From: Emmonsiellopsis sp. PD_33
Lineage: Eukaryota; Ascomycota; Eurotiomycetes; Onygenales; Ajellomycetaceae
NCBI GenBank assembly: GCA_032988165.1
Contig: JANTQF010000008.1
Location: 62,001 to 126,000, forward strand
Reading direction: 5' to 3'
Length of the DNA stretch: 64,000 bases
Shown here: positions 32,254 through 44,060 of the stretch, piece by piece
Layout: every line of letters begins with the position of its first letter
Numbering within the stretch: the stretch's first letter is position 1
Program-made: the position numbers and the translations under genes
Notes under the pieces: generated by a model
Told to the model about the DNA's origin: nothing
What the model saw: only the letters and a program-made list of their open reading frames with translations
Databases searched by the model: none

Positions 32254-35176
32254 GGAAAAAGTTCTCGGTCGAAGAGGTGCGAGGGGAGTGGATAGACGTC
32301 ATGCAGGTAACCGGATCTTCGAAGTGCCGTCATTTCGGTATTTGTTCGGCCCTATTTCGACCCTCGTTTCGTTCCAAACCTGATCTCTACGGAGACCCGG
32401 CCCGTCTTTTATTTTCCCCCCCTTGTCTTTCATTTTTCTTTATGTTATATGATACCAGACACTGTGATACAGTCTTGTTACGATTTTTCAAGCCTTCCTT
32501 TTCTAAATTTGCCTTAAAAGGCCGCAAGCAGGCAAGCAAGCAATTGTCCGGCTTACAAAAAACTCCACGTCCCATTTTTCTTTTAGTGTGAGATTATGTA
32601 TATATTTTCCCCCCCTATATTTAAGGTGCGCGACGAGAGGGAAATTTATGTGAGATGACTAAATGATCTTTGCTTGTTATTTCAGGTTTTTGATTTGGAT
32701 GTTATTTCTTCCTATTGTTCAGAGCACTACAAGGTATAAATGTGGGGATATTCTGTCTGGGAAAAAAGTTGTCTTGCTTGTTTTTTCTTTCATTTTGCAT
32801 TTTTCAATGACTTTAGGAAGGATAAAGATGAAAGCTATATATATTATCTATACTGATAGACTACGCCACGGAAAAAAAAAAACGAACGAGAAATGAATAG
32901 AAGGCATGATTTCCTTTTTGCTTGCTACTTATGATACACCTGTTTACTTTGTGAATGTTGTTTTCTCCTATTATTTGATATGAGAATACCGTGGGCAACA
33001 AACCTCCATTCCGCAAGGAGAGGTACAGTTCATGGTCAGTTATTTGCAGCCTTCTACTCGGTCTGGCTCTGATGATAGGGGAATGCAAAGAGGCTGGGGG
33101 AAATGAAATTGGGACCGGAATTGAAGGTTTGTGTCTCTGTTTACGAGCTCTCTCCTTGCTATGCTACGTTTCCTCTGCTTCGCCCTGGACATGGGGGAGG
33201 ATAGAATAGATGTGCATTTTCGATGCGATGATGGGGACGGGGAAAAAAATAGGGGGCGGCCGGTTGGGGAGAGGGGGTGCTTCGCCCTGGACAGGGGGTA
33301 GTATAGAATAGAGGTCTTTGCTATAAGGGGGCCGGAGGAATAAAAAAGGGGAATCCCGTGTGGGTAGAGGGGGTGATAGAAAGCGCATCGTAACAACTCT
33401 CTTCTCTCATTTCTTGCCCCCTGGTTGCTGACAATAGAGCGGCAGCCGGGAGAAGGGAGCGGGCAAGGCGCATTTCCGCATGGCCATTTGTAAAGCGATG
33501 TAACCACAATCGAAGCTGCTCAAGCTGTTTTCTCGCCTCCCGCCGTGAACTGCAACCTTGCAGCTGGTACTATACATGATACCTAGTTTTTAGATTTGAA
33601 GAGGCTAGAGATGGTCTTCCGCGGGGAGACTGAAAGCGGGTTATGGGACGGGAAATGATTTCGGCTCTGATTGTGAACAGTCTTCGCCCCTCCTCCGGCT
33701 TCCCCCCCCTCCAGTCCCCTTGTCCCTCTGCGCCCTGCCACCATGTGCCCTGAGGATTGCTTGAGCGTTGGGGGAATTGGGGCCTCGTGATGTCATAAGC
33801 TTATTTACGAGGTAGAATTGTTATTGTCTTAGCCGTAGCACAGCTGAAAATCCCCGGAGCCAATTGTTGAAGCAGTTGGCGGGAGTTGATGCGATGCGAT
33901 GGCAAGAAGTCGGCAGATTGATATGGCTGGAGCTAAAAATAGCAGTCACATGACCCGTCAAGCAACTGCAAACTCAAAACTCGAGATAGGTCTCGGCCTG
34001 AAACCACTATATTTTCCTTTCCGACCGGACATGGGAATTTAAAAGCCGATCGGGGCTCTTACTGAGGCTTGTTATCGTGTCCCAGCCCCCAGACTGTGGC
34101 TGGACTGTGGAATATTCTTTAATACAGCCGCACTGCGTACTGTACGGTTGTGACGGTACCGTGCATTACGGGCGGTATTGGTACTAAACCTTGTTCCAAC
34201 CGCAAGCTTTCTGGCCTGCCAAGATACTCCTTCGATTTTGAATTTTAGTTGTCGGGATGCCTGACCAGGACGACATGCACCATGCATGCAATATATGCCG
34301 CTGGAGTACGGAGGAGGCACTCTTCCATGCTTGCTGTCGTGCAACCTCAACCGGCGGGTAGGGCCAAAAGGCACAAGAAACATGGCCAGACCGGAATGGC
34401 CATCGATTCCCTGACCCCTAACCTCGAGAAGACAATGGTGTCATCCCGCAAGCACTTCCCTGGTGCTCTGTCAATGAAGGATACGGGATTGTACAAGGTT
34501 ACAGAGTTGTCGCTTATGATACGAGCTCCCGCTTCGTTCGATTTGTTCGCCCTGAATATACCCATGCCCGTCAGAAAGGTAGAATATACCAGAGTTCTGC
34601 GGGCTCTCTTCATGTCTTAGATCTAGATGCAGTTTGCCGAATATCGTGTGGCCTATTTTGATCCCTGCTGGCTTAGCTATGGCTGAGCCCGTTGCCACGA
34701 GCAATGGACATGACTCTTCGAGTCTTGGCTTTCCTCTGCTATTTCTTTCTATTTGTGGACACACTCATTCACACCCCTCATTCACTGCCCGGATGATTTT
34801 AGCGGTGTGGTGTGCTACCTTTTGCAAGCTACCATAGATCCTGAAGAGCAATGTGTTCGTATTTATGCGAATCAGGTAGTTACGGGATCCTATGTGCCGA
34901 GAGTTTCTGGGATTCTCCCTTAGCCGTGTCTCTTATTGTATGCTCTTTATGGTTCATGTCGGGGAGGCTGTGAGACCCCATCGACTTTTGACAGAAAGAG
35001 CATGAGCTCTGATACTTTCAATTTTTCTCAAATTATGATAACGTCGATCCGCATTACTTTATGTTGAATGTCAAGTTCGAGTATGGTTGGGTCTGTTCAT
35101 GCGTGGAACGTCAATATTTGTTTCATCATCACCACGCTGATCAATATCTTTTTTCAGTATCAGTTTACTTGTGAAA
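32254..35176. other. Intergenic region between core genes and NRPS locus, about 2.9 kb
   Basis: No convincing gene. It includes the imperfect tandem repeat at 33178-33382, CT-rich tracts near 33690-33730, and several short frames on both strands of 60-155 codons without domains or sensible composition. It separates housekeeping genes from the transporter/NRPS pair and is a natural left border for the cluster. Confidence 0.5.
33178..33382 (+). repeat. Imperfect tandem duplication, two units of about 102 bp
   Basis: Both units open with CTTCGCCCTGGACA, go on with a G-run then TAGAATAGA, and close with AGAGGGGGT. Unit one is 33178-33279, unit two 33280 to about 33382. The middles differ, so the duplication is old. 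Confidence 0.6.
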
Positions 35177-38100
35177 ATGGGTACCGAAGTTTTACGCCCA
35201 TTGCGCTGCCGGCGCCTGGATAACACGTTTGGTCCTCACGCATCAAGCTGCCGTGGTGGTTTTGATTTTACTTTGCTATTCGAAGAGACCATCTTGATTA
35301 TCGCACCTCTTGTCCTGTTTTTGGTAATCTCTCCATTTCGTCTCATATACTTGTTAAGGAAGGAGAGGAAGACAACTGGTGGTTTTTTGTTACCTGTCAA
35401 GCTTGTGAGTATCACCTAACCCCCCTCCCTATCTGCTGGAACGGTGTTCAATGCTCACCAGTTATTTTTATCATGAAGGGTACTGTTACTGGTTTTGCCA
35501 TCGTTCAACTTATTCTCCTAATTCTATGGAGCAAAGAAAGAGAAATAAAAACTAGGGCATCATTGGCCTCACTCGCCCTCACTTTTGTCGGGACCGGTGG
35601 GATGGGACTTGTTTCCTACGCCGAACATCTTCATTCAGTCAAGCCGTCAATCCTCCTCAACGCCTATCTCTTTGGCTCCCTGGTATTAGATGCTACTCGA
35701 ACGAGAACACTATGGCTTATCGGGGATCATCTACTTATTGCTATCTTGCTAACCGTCTCTCTTGGGATGAAATTGCTTATGCTACTCCTTGAAGCAACAA
35801 AGAAGAGAAACATCCTGCAACCCAAGTACTCCCACTACCCTCCTGAGGCAATCAGTGGCTTTTTTGGTCGGACCCTATTTTTGTGGTTAAACCCACTCTT
35901 CGCCAAAGGTTCAAGCCAGCTACTTGTTCTAGATGATTTGTTCGAGCTTGACAAGCACCTAAGTTCTGAATACCTGAGTCAGCTTCTACGGTCTTCGTTA
36001 GAGAAAGGTTAGTATGGTCTTCTTTTTCAGCTTTCGGCATCAATTGATACTAAATGTTTTTAAAGTACCGTTGGACTCGCCAAAAGCGTCGTTATTGCTG
36101 CAGACCATCAAAGCATTTAAATGGCCACTTCTGTACGGGATAATTCCGCGTCTGTTTCTCATCGGGTTTACGTTTAGCCAGCCGTTCCTGATTGAAAGAG
36201 CCGTTACGCTGTCTCTTCTACCCGTCACTGATGAGACCACAAATTGGGGATATGGCTTAATCGGTGCCTACGCAATTGTATACATAGGCATAGCTGTATG
36301 TAGTCGCGCCCTTAACCAGTTTATCTTCTTCTAACCCTTCGATTCCAGATCTCGACGGGTCAGTATCAACACCACACGTTCCGCGCCATAACGATGATAA
36401 GAGGGGGGTTGGTTTCGTTTGTGTACGACAAAACAGCGAGTTTGGCTGTAAATGCTGTGGAACCGGGCGCATCTGTCACCCTCATGAACACAGACATGGA
36501 AAAGATCAGTGCGGGTTTTCAGTTTGCACATGATCTCTGGGCGAGTTTGATCGAGATAGCACTGGCCACATACCTGTTAGAAAGGCAACTGGGAGCCGTT
36601 TGCGCAATACCTCTAGGAGTGGCAATCCGTAAGTAACAGAATGACTATGATCAGTTTCGTTATTTCAGCTAATGACTTCTAACACCACTGTAGTGTCAAT
36701 TTTTGCCTCCGCCGCACTTTCCGGATTTATTGTCGCGCGGCAAAAGCTCTGGCTAGAAGCCATCGAAAAACGGATTGCCGTCACCACGGCCATGTTGGGG
36801 TCAATGAAAGGCGTTAAGCTCTGTGGTCTAAGCGAACCTCTTTCATCCACTGTTCAGAATCTTAGAGTCATAGAGTTGCAGATTTCAGAGGGATTTAGAA
36901 AGCTTCTCATATGGGCTCTGGGTTTCAGTAGGTATCTTGTTTGCGACATTCATTCTTTGACTAATCATCGTATAGCCTACATCTCCCCGGTTAGCGCTCC
37001 GATTTTGACGTTTGCCGCTTTTGCCGTCATGGTACGAAAGAGGAATGATGACTCCGTAGACCCTGCTAGGGTGTTTACATCGTTGTCCCTCTTTGTACTC
37101 ATTGCCACTCCTCTTGGGTCATTTATAATGGCACTCACTTCATTTATGGGCGCCGTTGGCTGCTTTGAACGGCTCCAGAAATTTCTAGGCATAGAAAAGC
37201 GAGTCGATCCCAGGATTGAAGGTCTAAGGCCTAATTATAGCGGACCCAGTGAGAAAAGCATCATCATCGAAGATGATTCTTCGTCATTAGACACCAATAG
37301 TGTTTTGCTCAATACAACTGGTTCGTTACCTGACAGTGTGGATGAGTGGTTCCCTGCCGACAACATCATTTCCATACACCACGCATCTTTTGGCTGGGAC
37401 AAGGAAAAGGAACCAATACTCACAGATATCGACTTGACTATCCAACGCGAGCGGATCACAGCCATCATTGGCCCTGTCGGATGTGGCAAGTCGACGCTTC
37501 TACAAGCCTTCCTTGGTGAGGTCCCGGTTTTTGAGGGTTTCATACTATCGCAGTCATCTGAGTATGCATATTGCCAGCAAACGCCCTGGCTCATGAATGG
37601 TACTATCCAAGAAAGTATCATCGGGGTTTCGAAGTTTGATCCCCAGTGGTACGACACAGTAGTACGTGCCTGTAGTTTGGAGGAAGATTTCCAGCAGCTA
37701 CCGCAGCAGGATCGCACTCATATTGGCAGCAAAGGAATTGCACTTAGCGGTGGGCAAAGTCAGCGAGTTGTAAGTTTCCCGAGTTCTTCATTGTTTACTA
37801 TTATTTCCTCTGGCGCGACGCTCCTTGCTAATACTGAATATGAAATAGGCGCTAGCGCGGGCAGTTTACGCCAAGAAAAGTATCCTGGTTCTTGACGATG
37901 TCTTTCGGGGTCTGGATACCGATACCGAGAATCGGGTATTTAATAGCTTATTTGGGCGTGAAGGTCTGCTGCGAAGGTATCGAGCTACGATAATTTTTAC
38001 TACTTCGGCTAGTAAGTCCCGTTCCTCGGTAACACGTGGTGGTTTTGATGCTGACAATCCGGTAGCCAATCGACTTCCCTACGCTGATCATATAATCGCT

Positions 38101-40536
38101 CTTAACAGCAAGGGTCAGATTATAGAGCAAGGAAGCTTTGCTGATCTTAGCTTGACACAAGGCTATGTTTCAAGTTTCACGCTGGCGCCAGCGCACTGGG
38201 ACTCCACATGTAACGACGAAACCGAAGATACCGAGAAACATACCAAATCTGTCTTGCATGCGCCGGACCCTCTTAGCAGTCTGGACCCACAGTCGGCGGA
38301 AGCTAGTAGACGCACTGGGGACATTGCGATCTATTCACAATATATCAAGTCCGTGGGGCGCCTGCCATTTGCAATATTCATCGTTACTCTTTCTATATTT
38401 GCTTTTGCTTTCTCTTTTCCAAGTAAGATATTCTCATTACCCACTTATGGTATTCTTAGACTGATGGACATGTTCTAGCACTCTGGGTCAAATGGTGGGC
38501 AGAGGACAATGCAAAGCATCCAAATGCACGACTGGACTTTTACCTCGGTATCTATGGATTGCTTGGGGGCGCATCACTCCTCTTTCTCGTTATAAGCTGC
38601 TGGTGAGCTGATCTTGAATTCCATCTGATGGGTGTTTACTGATTGAGATAAGGTTGGTGATCATTACGATGGTCCCCAAATCGGGAGAATTCTTCCACTG
38701 GGCCATACTGAAGAAGGTCATAGAGTGAGTAAATAGTTCTAGTACCGCCTGGATACAAGCAGACTGATGAGAAATTGAAGTGCACCGATGTCTTTCTTTT
38801 CAGCGACCGATACCGGGGTCACTCTCAACCGCTTCAGCCAGGATTTACAGCTTATTGACATGGAACTTCCTGTCGCAGCGCTTAATACCTGTGCCGGTGG
38901 GTTTCCATTTCTAGATTTTTTTTTTGCACCAACTTTATTGTTTAGGTACGTCAAATCTAACGTCTTTGTAGCATTCATACTATGCATTGCGCAGCTCGTT
39001 TTGATAGCTGTTTCGTCGAAATACGCCGCCATTTCATTCCCATTCTGCATCCTCGCCTTTTATCTCATCCAGAAATTCTATCTCCGGACATCGCGCCAGC
39101 TTCGTTTCATGGATATCGAAGCGAAATCCCCATTATTTTCCCAATTTGTGGAGGCTCTAAGTGGTCTGGCGACCGTCCGAGCTTTTGGGTGGGAGAAGCA
39201 ACTAGAGCAACGAAACAAGAAACTCCTGGACATTTCCCAGAAGCCATTCTACCTACTTTGGGCTATACAACGTTGGCTCACAGTTGTTCTTGACTTGGTT
39301 GTCGCTGCAACTGCGGTGCTCCTCATGATTCTTGTTGTGATGCTTAGGGGATCTTTTAGTGCTGGCTATGTTGGGGTAGCTTTGGTCAATATTATTACCT
39401 TCAACCAGGGGATTAAGCTACTGATTACATACTGGACGATGCTGGAAACTCACATCGGGGCGATTGCTAGAATCCAGAATTTCCAGGAAATTACCCCTTC
39501 AGAAAACCTGCCAACTGAGTGTCAGGAACCCCCAATCGACTGGCCAACTCACGGAGCTATTACTTTCAGGAACGTGTCTGCTGGATATAAGTAGGTTTAC
39601 TCATTCTAAAGTATCTGCTGGTGCTGACCCAACTGAATATAGGGTCTCGGAGCCGGTGCTGAAAAATATTTCATTACGGATTGGTGGAGGCCAAAAAATT
39701 GCGATCTGTGGGAGAACAGGAAGGTGTGATATATACCCCCCCTCCCGGAAAGACACCTTATTCTGACATGGTTTGCGATTTAGCGGCAAGAGCTCCATGG
39801 TCCTTTCAATATTCCGGATGATGGAAGAGATCACCGGTTGTATCACTGTCGATGGAGTCGACCTATCAACCATCCCACGAAACGATGTTCGGTCTAGATT
39901 GATCTGTATCCCTCAAGATGCTTATCTATTCTCTGGCACGGTGCGACACAACGTTGATCCTACTGGATCCGCCCCTGATGATGCCATAATCGGGGCCCTA
40001 CAAAAAGTTCAGCTCTGGGAAGCGATAAGTAACAAAGGTGGCCTTGATGCTGAGACTACTGATACATTCTTATCCCATGGACAGAGGCAACTGTTCTGTC
40101 TTGCCAGGGCGTTACTGAGGACAAGTAGAGTTATAATATTTGATGAAGGAACGAGCAGGTATGTTGATATTCTGTTCCTTTCTCTTGCAAAATACTTATT
40201 GGTCGTTAACTGACATATGTCTTTAGTGTCGATGAGAAGACGGACGAGCTAATCCAGCGCCTCATACGTCAAGAATTCAAGTACCACACAATCATAATGA
40301 TTGCACACAAACTTGACACCATTCTAGATTTTGACAAGGTCGCCATCCTTAGCGGTGGGGAGTTGGTGGAATGCGGCGACCCTATGGCATTGCTAGCGAC
40401 AGAATCTTCCGCATTCTTTAAGTTATACAATGCTCATTCATCACAACCAGCTGGGGTAGTCGATAGTATAAGCCAGGATGTGGAAAGGTCAAGTTGGGCG
40501 GATGATGTTGGGACGCCCAAGTGGGGCGCGATATAG
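35177..40536 (+). CDS. ABC-C (Yor1/MRP-type) full transporter
   Basis: Full-size exporter of the ABC-C family, probably for the peptide made next door. Fifteen exons: 35177-35404, 35479-36007, 36066-36295, 36349-36628, 36694-36927, 36976-37769, 37849-38011, 38066-38422, 38479-38602, 38653-38724, 38781-38896, 38972-39590, 39643-39723, 39784-40158 and 40227-40536. All phases agree and give 1,503 residues, the usual family size. Order: N-terminal TM set (about exons 1-2), TMD1, NBD1, TMD2, NBD2. NBD1 has Walker A GPVGCGKSTL, signature LSGGQ and Walker B ILVLDDV, where Asp replaces the catalytic Glu. NBD2 has GRTGSGKSS, signature variant LSHGQ, Walker B VIIFDEGTSSVD with Glu, and switch His in MIAHKLD. 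Only site 2 looks fully catalytic, as in other ABC-C proteins. Some frames stay open through introns, so the intron at 38897-38971 is less sure. Confidence 0.88.
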
Positions 40537-43500
40537 GACAGACTTCTTGCTAACTACGTGTCATTCTCCCACTGTACTTCGGGATGACATTTCCGGGCGC
40601 GACAGCGTGACGACAAAGTTTATTTTGCAATGCCGAGAAGCTTAGGGTGGAAGGCGGTGACTTGAGGGGACTGGGGTTGGCATGAGGCTGAGGGGCAGTT
40701 AGTTGCTGGTGGTTATTTATTTTTAGTTTACTGCAACAACCGCTCACATTAACACCTACCGTGCATAATCCTGCGAATTTCCTAGCATACCAACGACGCT
40801 CTTGGGTCTCGCGAAATGCGATTGAAACTACATACCTATGATTTGCCAATGTTGAAATAAAGTGTCATTGGGCTTTAATCTAAGATCGGGTGGCTGGAGC
40901 AAGCCCAGAAACTAGCGTAATGTGCCGGGTAATCACCTTCTTGACACTGGAGCATAGTACCTAGTGTAGGCTAAGCATCTAAGTCCCGTACAGCCGTTAC
41001 TTGAAATAATAAGCTGAGAAATGTCTTAGAATTTTTGGTGGCTTTCCATCGTACTGTATAGAGTAGAGCCGCCGACTTTGGTCTGCGCCCCGCCGCACTA
41101 AACCTTTTCCAGCCTAGATCACAAACCATCGAAAGCCTATCACAACGACCAACCTTGGAAACTCAAGACGACATCCTCTCATCATCTCGCAACCATCTTG
41201 CCCCAATCTGCAGCACCCCTGGCGCCTCCCCCTGCCACGCTCGTAAGAGGGCATAGGTGGCATTGTTTCTGATACTTGTGGCTTTTTTTTAATCTATCGA
41301 GATCAATTTCTTCACGGATCTGAAGAATCTTTCCCCGGTTGTGTGCGCAGGTTCGAGGCGCGACTTTAAGTTACAGGGACCAGGAGGCAATCCCTACATC
41401 AAGTACAGCCCCTCTATCACCGTGAGCAGGTGGAGATGAGAACTTGCTCTGCCAAATAAACTTTGGATCCAGGCCTAAAAATGAAAATGCTGCGGCAAAC
41501 TTCACCCTGCGAGCGACACCCAATCGATCTGGATCCTCATCTCGACATTCTCGTATCGGGATTATATTTTTATCAACACCGGGATGGCTGATCCAATTAG
41601 TCACGGGAAGCCGAGAGGCTTGTCCCCTCGTACCGAAGATTCAAGACCACCAACGAGGTGGTTTGTCCGCGGGGTACTTCCCGCTACTGACTCTCATGTT
41701 ACTCTCGTACTTCTATGCTTCCCCACGGCGAGCTTGGTGGGGGGTTACTGTGGACGACTGAACCCCTGTCAAAAGATTGTGTCCATATTCCCCACGTGGC
41801 CCAGCCGTACGGTTCGCTGAGTGTCAATCTCCCTTTATTCCGGCTTCCCCGTCAGCGCACCTCGACAGGGAAATTTACTTTTCACTCCCGCTTTTATGTT
41901 GTCCAACCCTTGGGCTGTCAGACAACCCAGGACACGTGCGGTTGAACAACGAAGAAATGGATATGGGATTTATGACAGATCTCTATCCATATCCATTGTG
42001 CTGCCACTGCGCTCAAATCATCCCCGAGCTCCTCCGGCTGTGTGGATACGATATGATAGTTGTGAAACATGGATAAATATCAGGGCCTTTTTTCTTTCCC
42101 GGAAAAATCCAATCCAGCAGTACCATCTCGAGCAACACATATTACCGGGCGGCTCGAGTCTCAAAGCAGTTGCTGTTGGAAGCAAGTACACACAGCCTTG
42201 GCGATAGTACGTATATACCTTGTATATATTTGTACCGCTTCAGCTGAAAACAAGGGCCTTCCAAGCCCGTTCAGCCTGAAATCTCATGCGCCAGATCTCA
42301 ATCTTAGCGAACAAAGCTTGGGCGCCCAAAGGCAGCCGTTCTGAACATCAGCCGTTTGGTATTGACTAGTGATCGTATTGGTATTACGGCAAAATTTCAG
42401 ATGGCCGTATTTGGCATGGATGCATTGTCAGAGCACCCCGCGAGGCTAGCTGGCTAGGCACCTGCGGCTCAGCTGAGTGCCAACAAACCCAAACTCCCTC
42501 GTATGGATTCTCTTTTTGCCATTTGTGGCTTGAAGTTTGATCTGGGCACTGAATTCGGACTGCCGACAACTTTAGGAGATCCCGGTGTATCTACTTCGCC
42601 GCAAGTTTAGATTGCGGGCTATATTCTTGCACTATCTGACAGCTCGTCGGGATACGAACGTTGACAATCTGGCATAGCTCCGAAATCGACGGGGTAGGTT
42701 CCTTTTCGCCAAAGAACTCCACATCGGGAAACTCTCACTGAAAAGTTTGGATGACTGATGTCACGATACCACTTTATGTATGTACGACCTCCGGGGAATT
42801 TGATGACATTCTATTAGCGGCAGGTATCAGACGAACGAATAGTAATGCTTGTAGGATCGGGGCAGGGTGCGACTTTCGAATATCTCTAGGTAAGGCCACT
42901 GGAAGCTCCTACACCTGGTCACCATCCCATGTTCCTACAACCCCCCCCTTCAGTGCTAACATTGCAATATAACTTTTTTCGTATACGAGGGAGTATTGCC
43001 GCTACAGCCAGTGCTGCGGCCCCGTGTTCATTCTTGTTGGGGCAAAGAGTTCAATCTTGATGCTTCTTTTTATATCTTTCCTCTCGTTTTCTATTCAGCC
43101 TATCATCGGCTGATCTGTTGGGTATTCCAAACGGGCCGAGAGCGAGTCTATTGACTGCTTAGATTGCAAGAAAGTCGAGATTTCGTGAGGCTAAACATGT
43201 AACCACACTTCACGGGGTGTGCTAGGATCAATGCGCCTCCCTTGCGTGCTTTCTTCCTATTCGGATTCTCCTCTTGGTGCCTGCTGGCTGGGGGAGGCTC
43301 CGTCCCGCTGCGGACCCAATTGAATGAGAGAGACATGTATCGGGGATGAATACGATAGCAAGTCTCACAGTTTGACTTCAACGGGAGTTCATGTCCTGCA
43401 TGAGCCTTTGTGGCTTCGCTGCGCGTGGTTGACACGGGGGAGGTCAAGAGCATGGTCCTGCTTAAACGCCGTTATTTGCCAAAGCTCTATCTGCAGCTCC

Positions 43501-44060
43501 TTCGACCCCAGGATTCTAACAATTGTGGTCCTCCGAGTTTATCTGTCTTTGTCCACACATTCCTAAAGCACGCACTTCTGCTGCTCAGTCTCATTCCCAA
43601 ATTTTGTTTGCCTTACCAGACCAGAATATCTCAGTCGTCGAGGAACCCTCTGTCGTTTTGCACAACATCGAGGAATATCGGGAAACCTAGAAAACTGAAC
43701 AACGAAGATTACACCGAAGGGAAGTATACCCCAAAAAAATTTCAAAAGGAAAAAACAACAAAAAACAAACCCCCCTTTTTTTCTCTAATCCAATCTCATC
43801 CAGTCTACCCTCTCTCCAATTATCTTTCAATTTGCTTGTCTTACTCGAGACGATATCGCACTTTCAAAAGAACCACCAGTTATTCAGCCATTCGAAGAAT
43901 CGTGCAATATTCGAAGGAATAGCACAGGAAGTATAAAAATACCCAAAAGAAAAAACAAACAGAAACAAATCCCGATCCCGATCCTCATTTAAACCCACTA
44001 TACCTAAATCCAAATTCTTTGTTTTCTTCCCCCTTAACGAATTACCTTATTAGGATCAAT
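40537..44060. other. Gene-poor region between transporter and NRPS, about 3.5 kb
   Basis: Upstream region of the NRPS. Short frames occur on both strands (for example 41821-42207 and 43410-43922), but none has a recognisable domain and they overlap each other. The last 350 bp before the NRPS start are A/C-rich (AAAACAAACAAAAAACAAACCCCCC), as in fungal leaders. It may hold regulatory sequence or remnants of a lost gene. Confidence 0.5.

Noticed and set aside
34249..34620. 123-codon plus-strand frame left of the ABC gene
   Set aside because: No domain and a similar-size frame exists on the other strand. I cannot exclude a decayed gene.
37849..38011. Broken first nucleotide-binding domain of the ABC gene (frame ends at 37895)
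   Set aside because: The apparent stop is in the frame that reads through an intron; splicing 37770-37848 restores a full Walker B region.
43410..43922. 170-codon plus-strand frame just before the NRPS
   Set aside because: No recognisable domain, odd composition, overlaps the likely leader region; not enough support.
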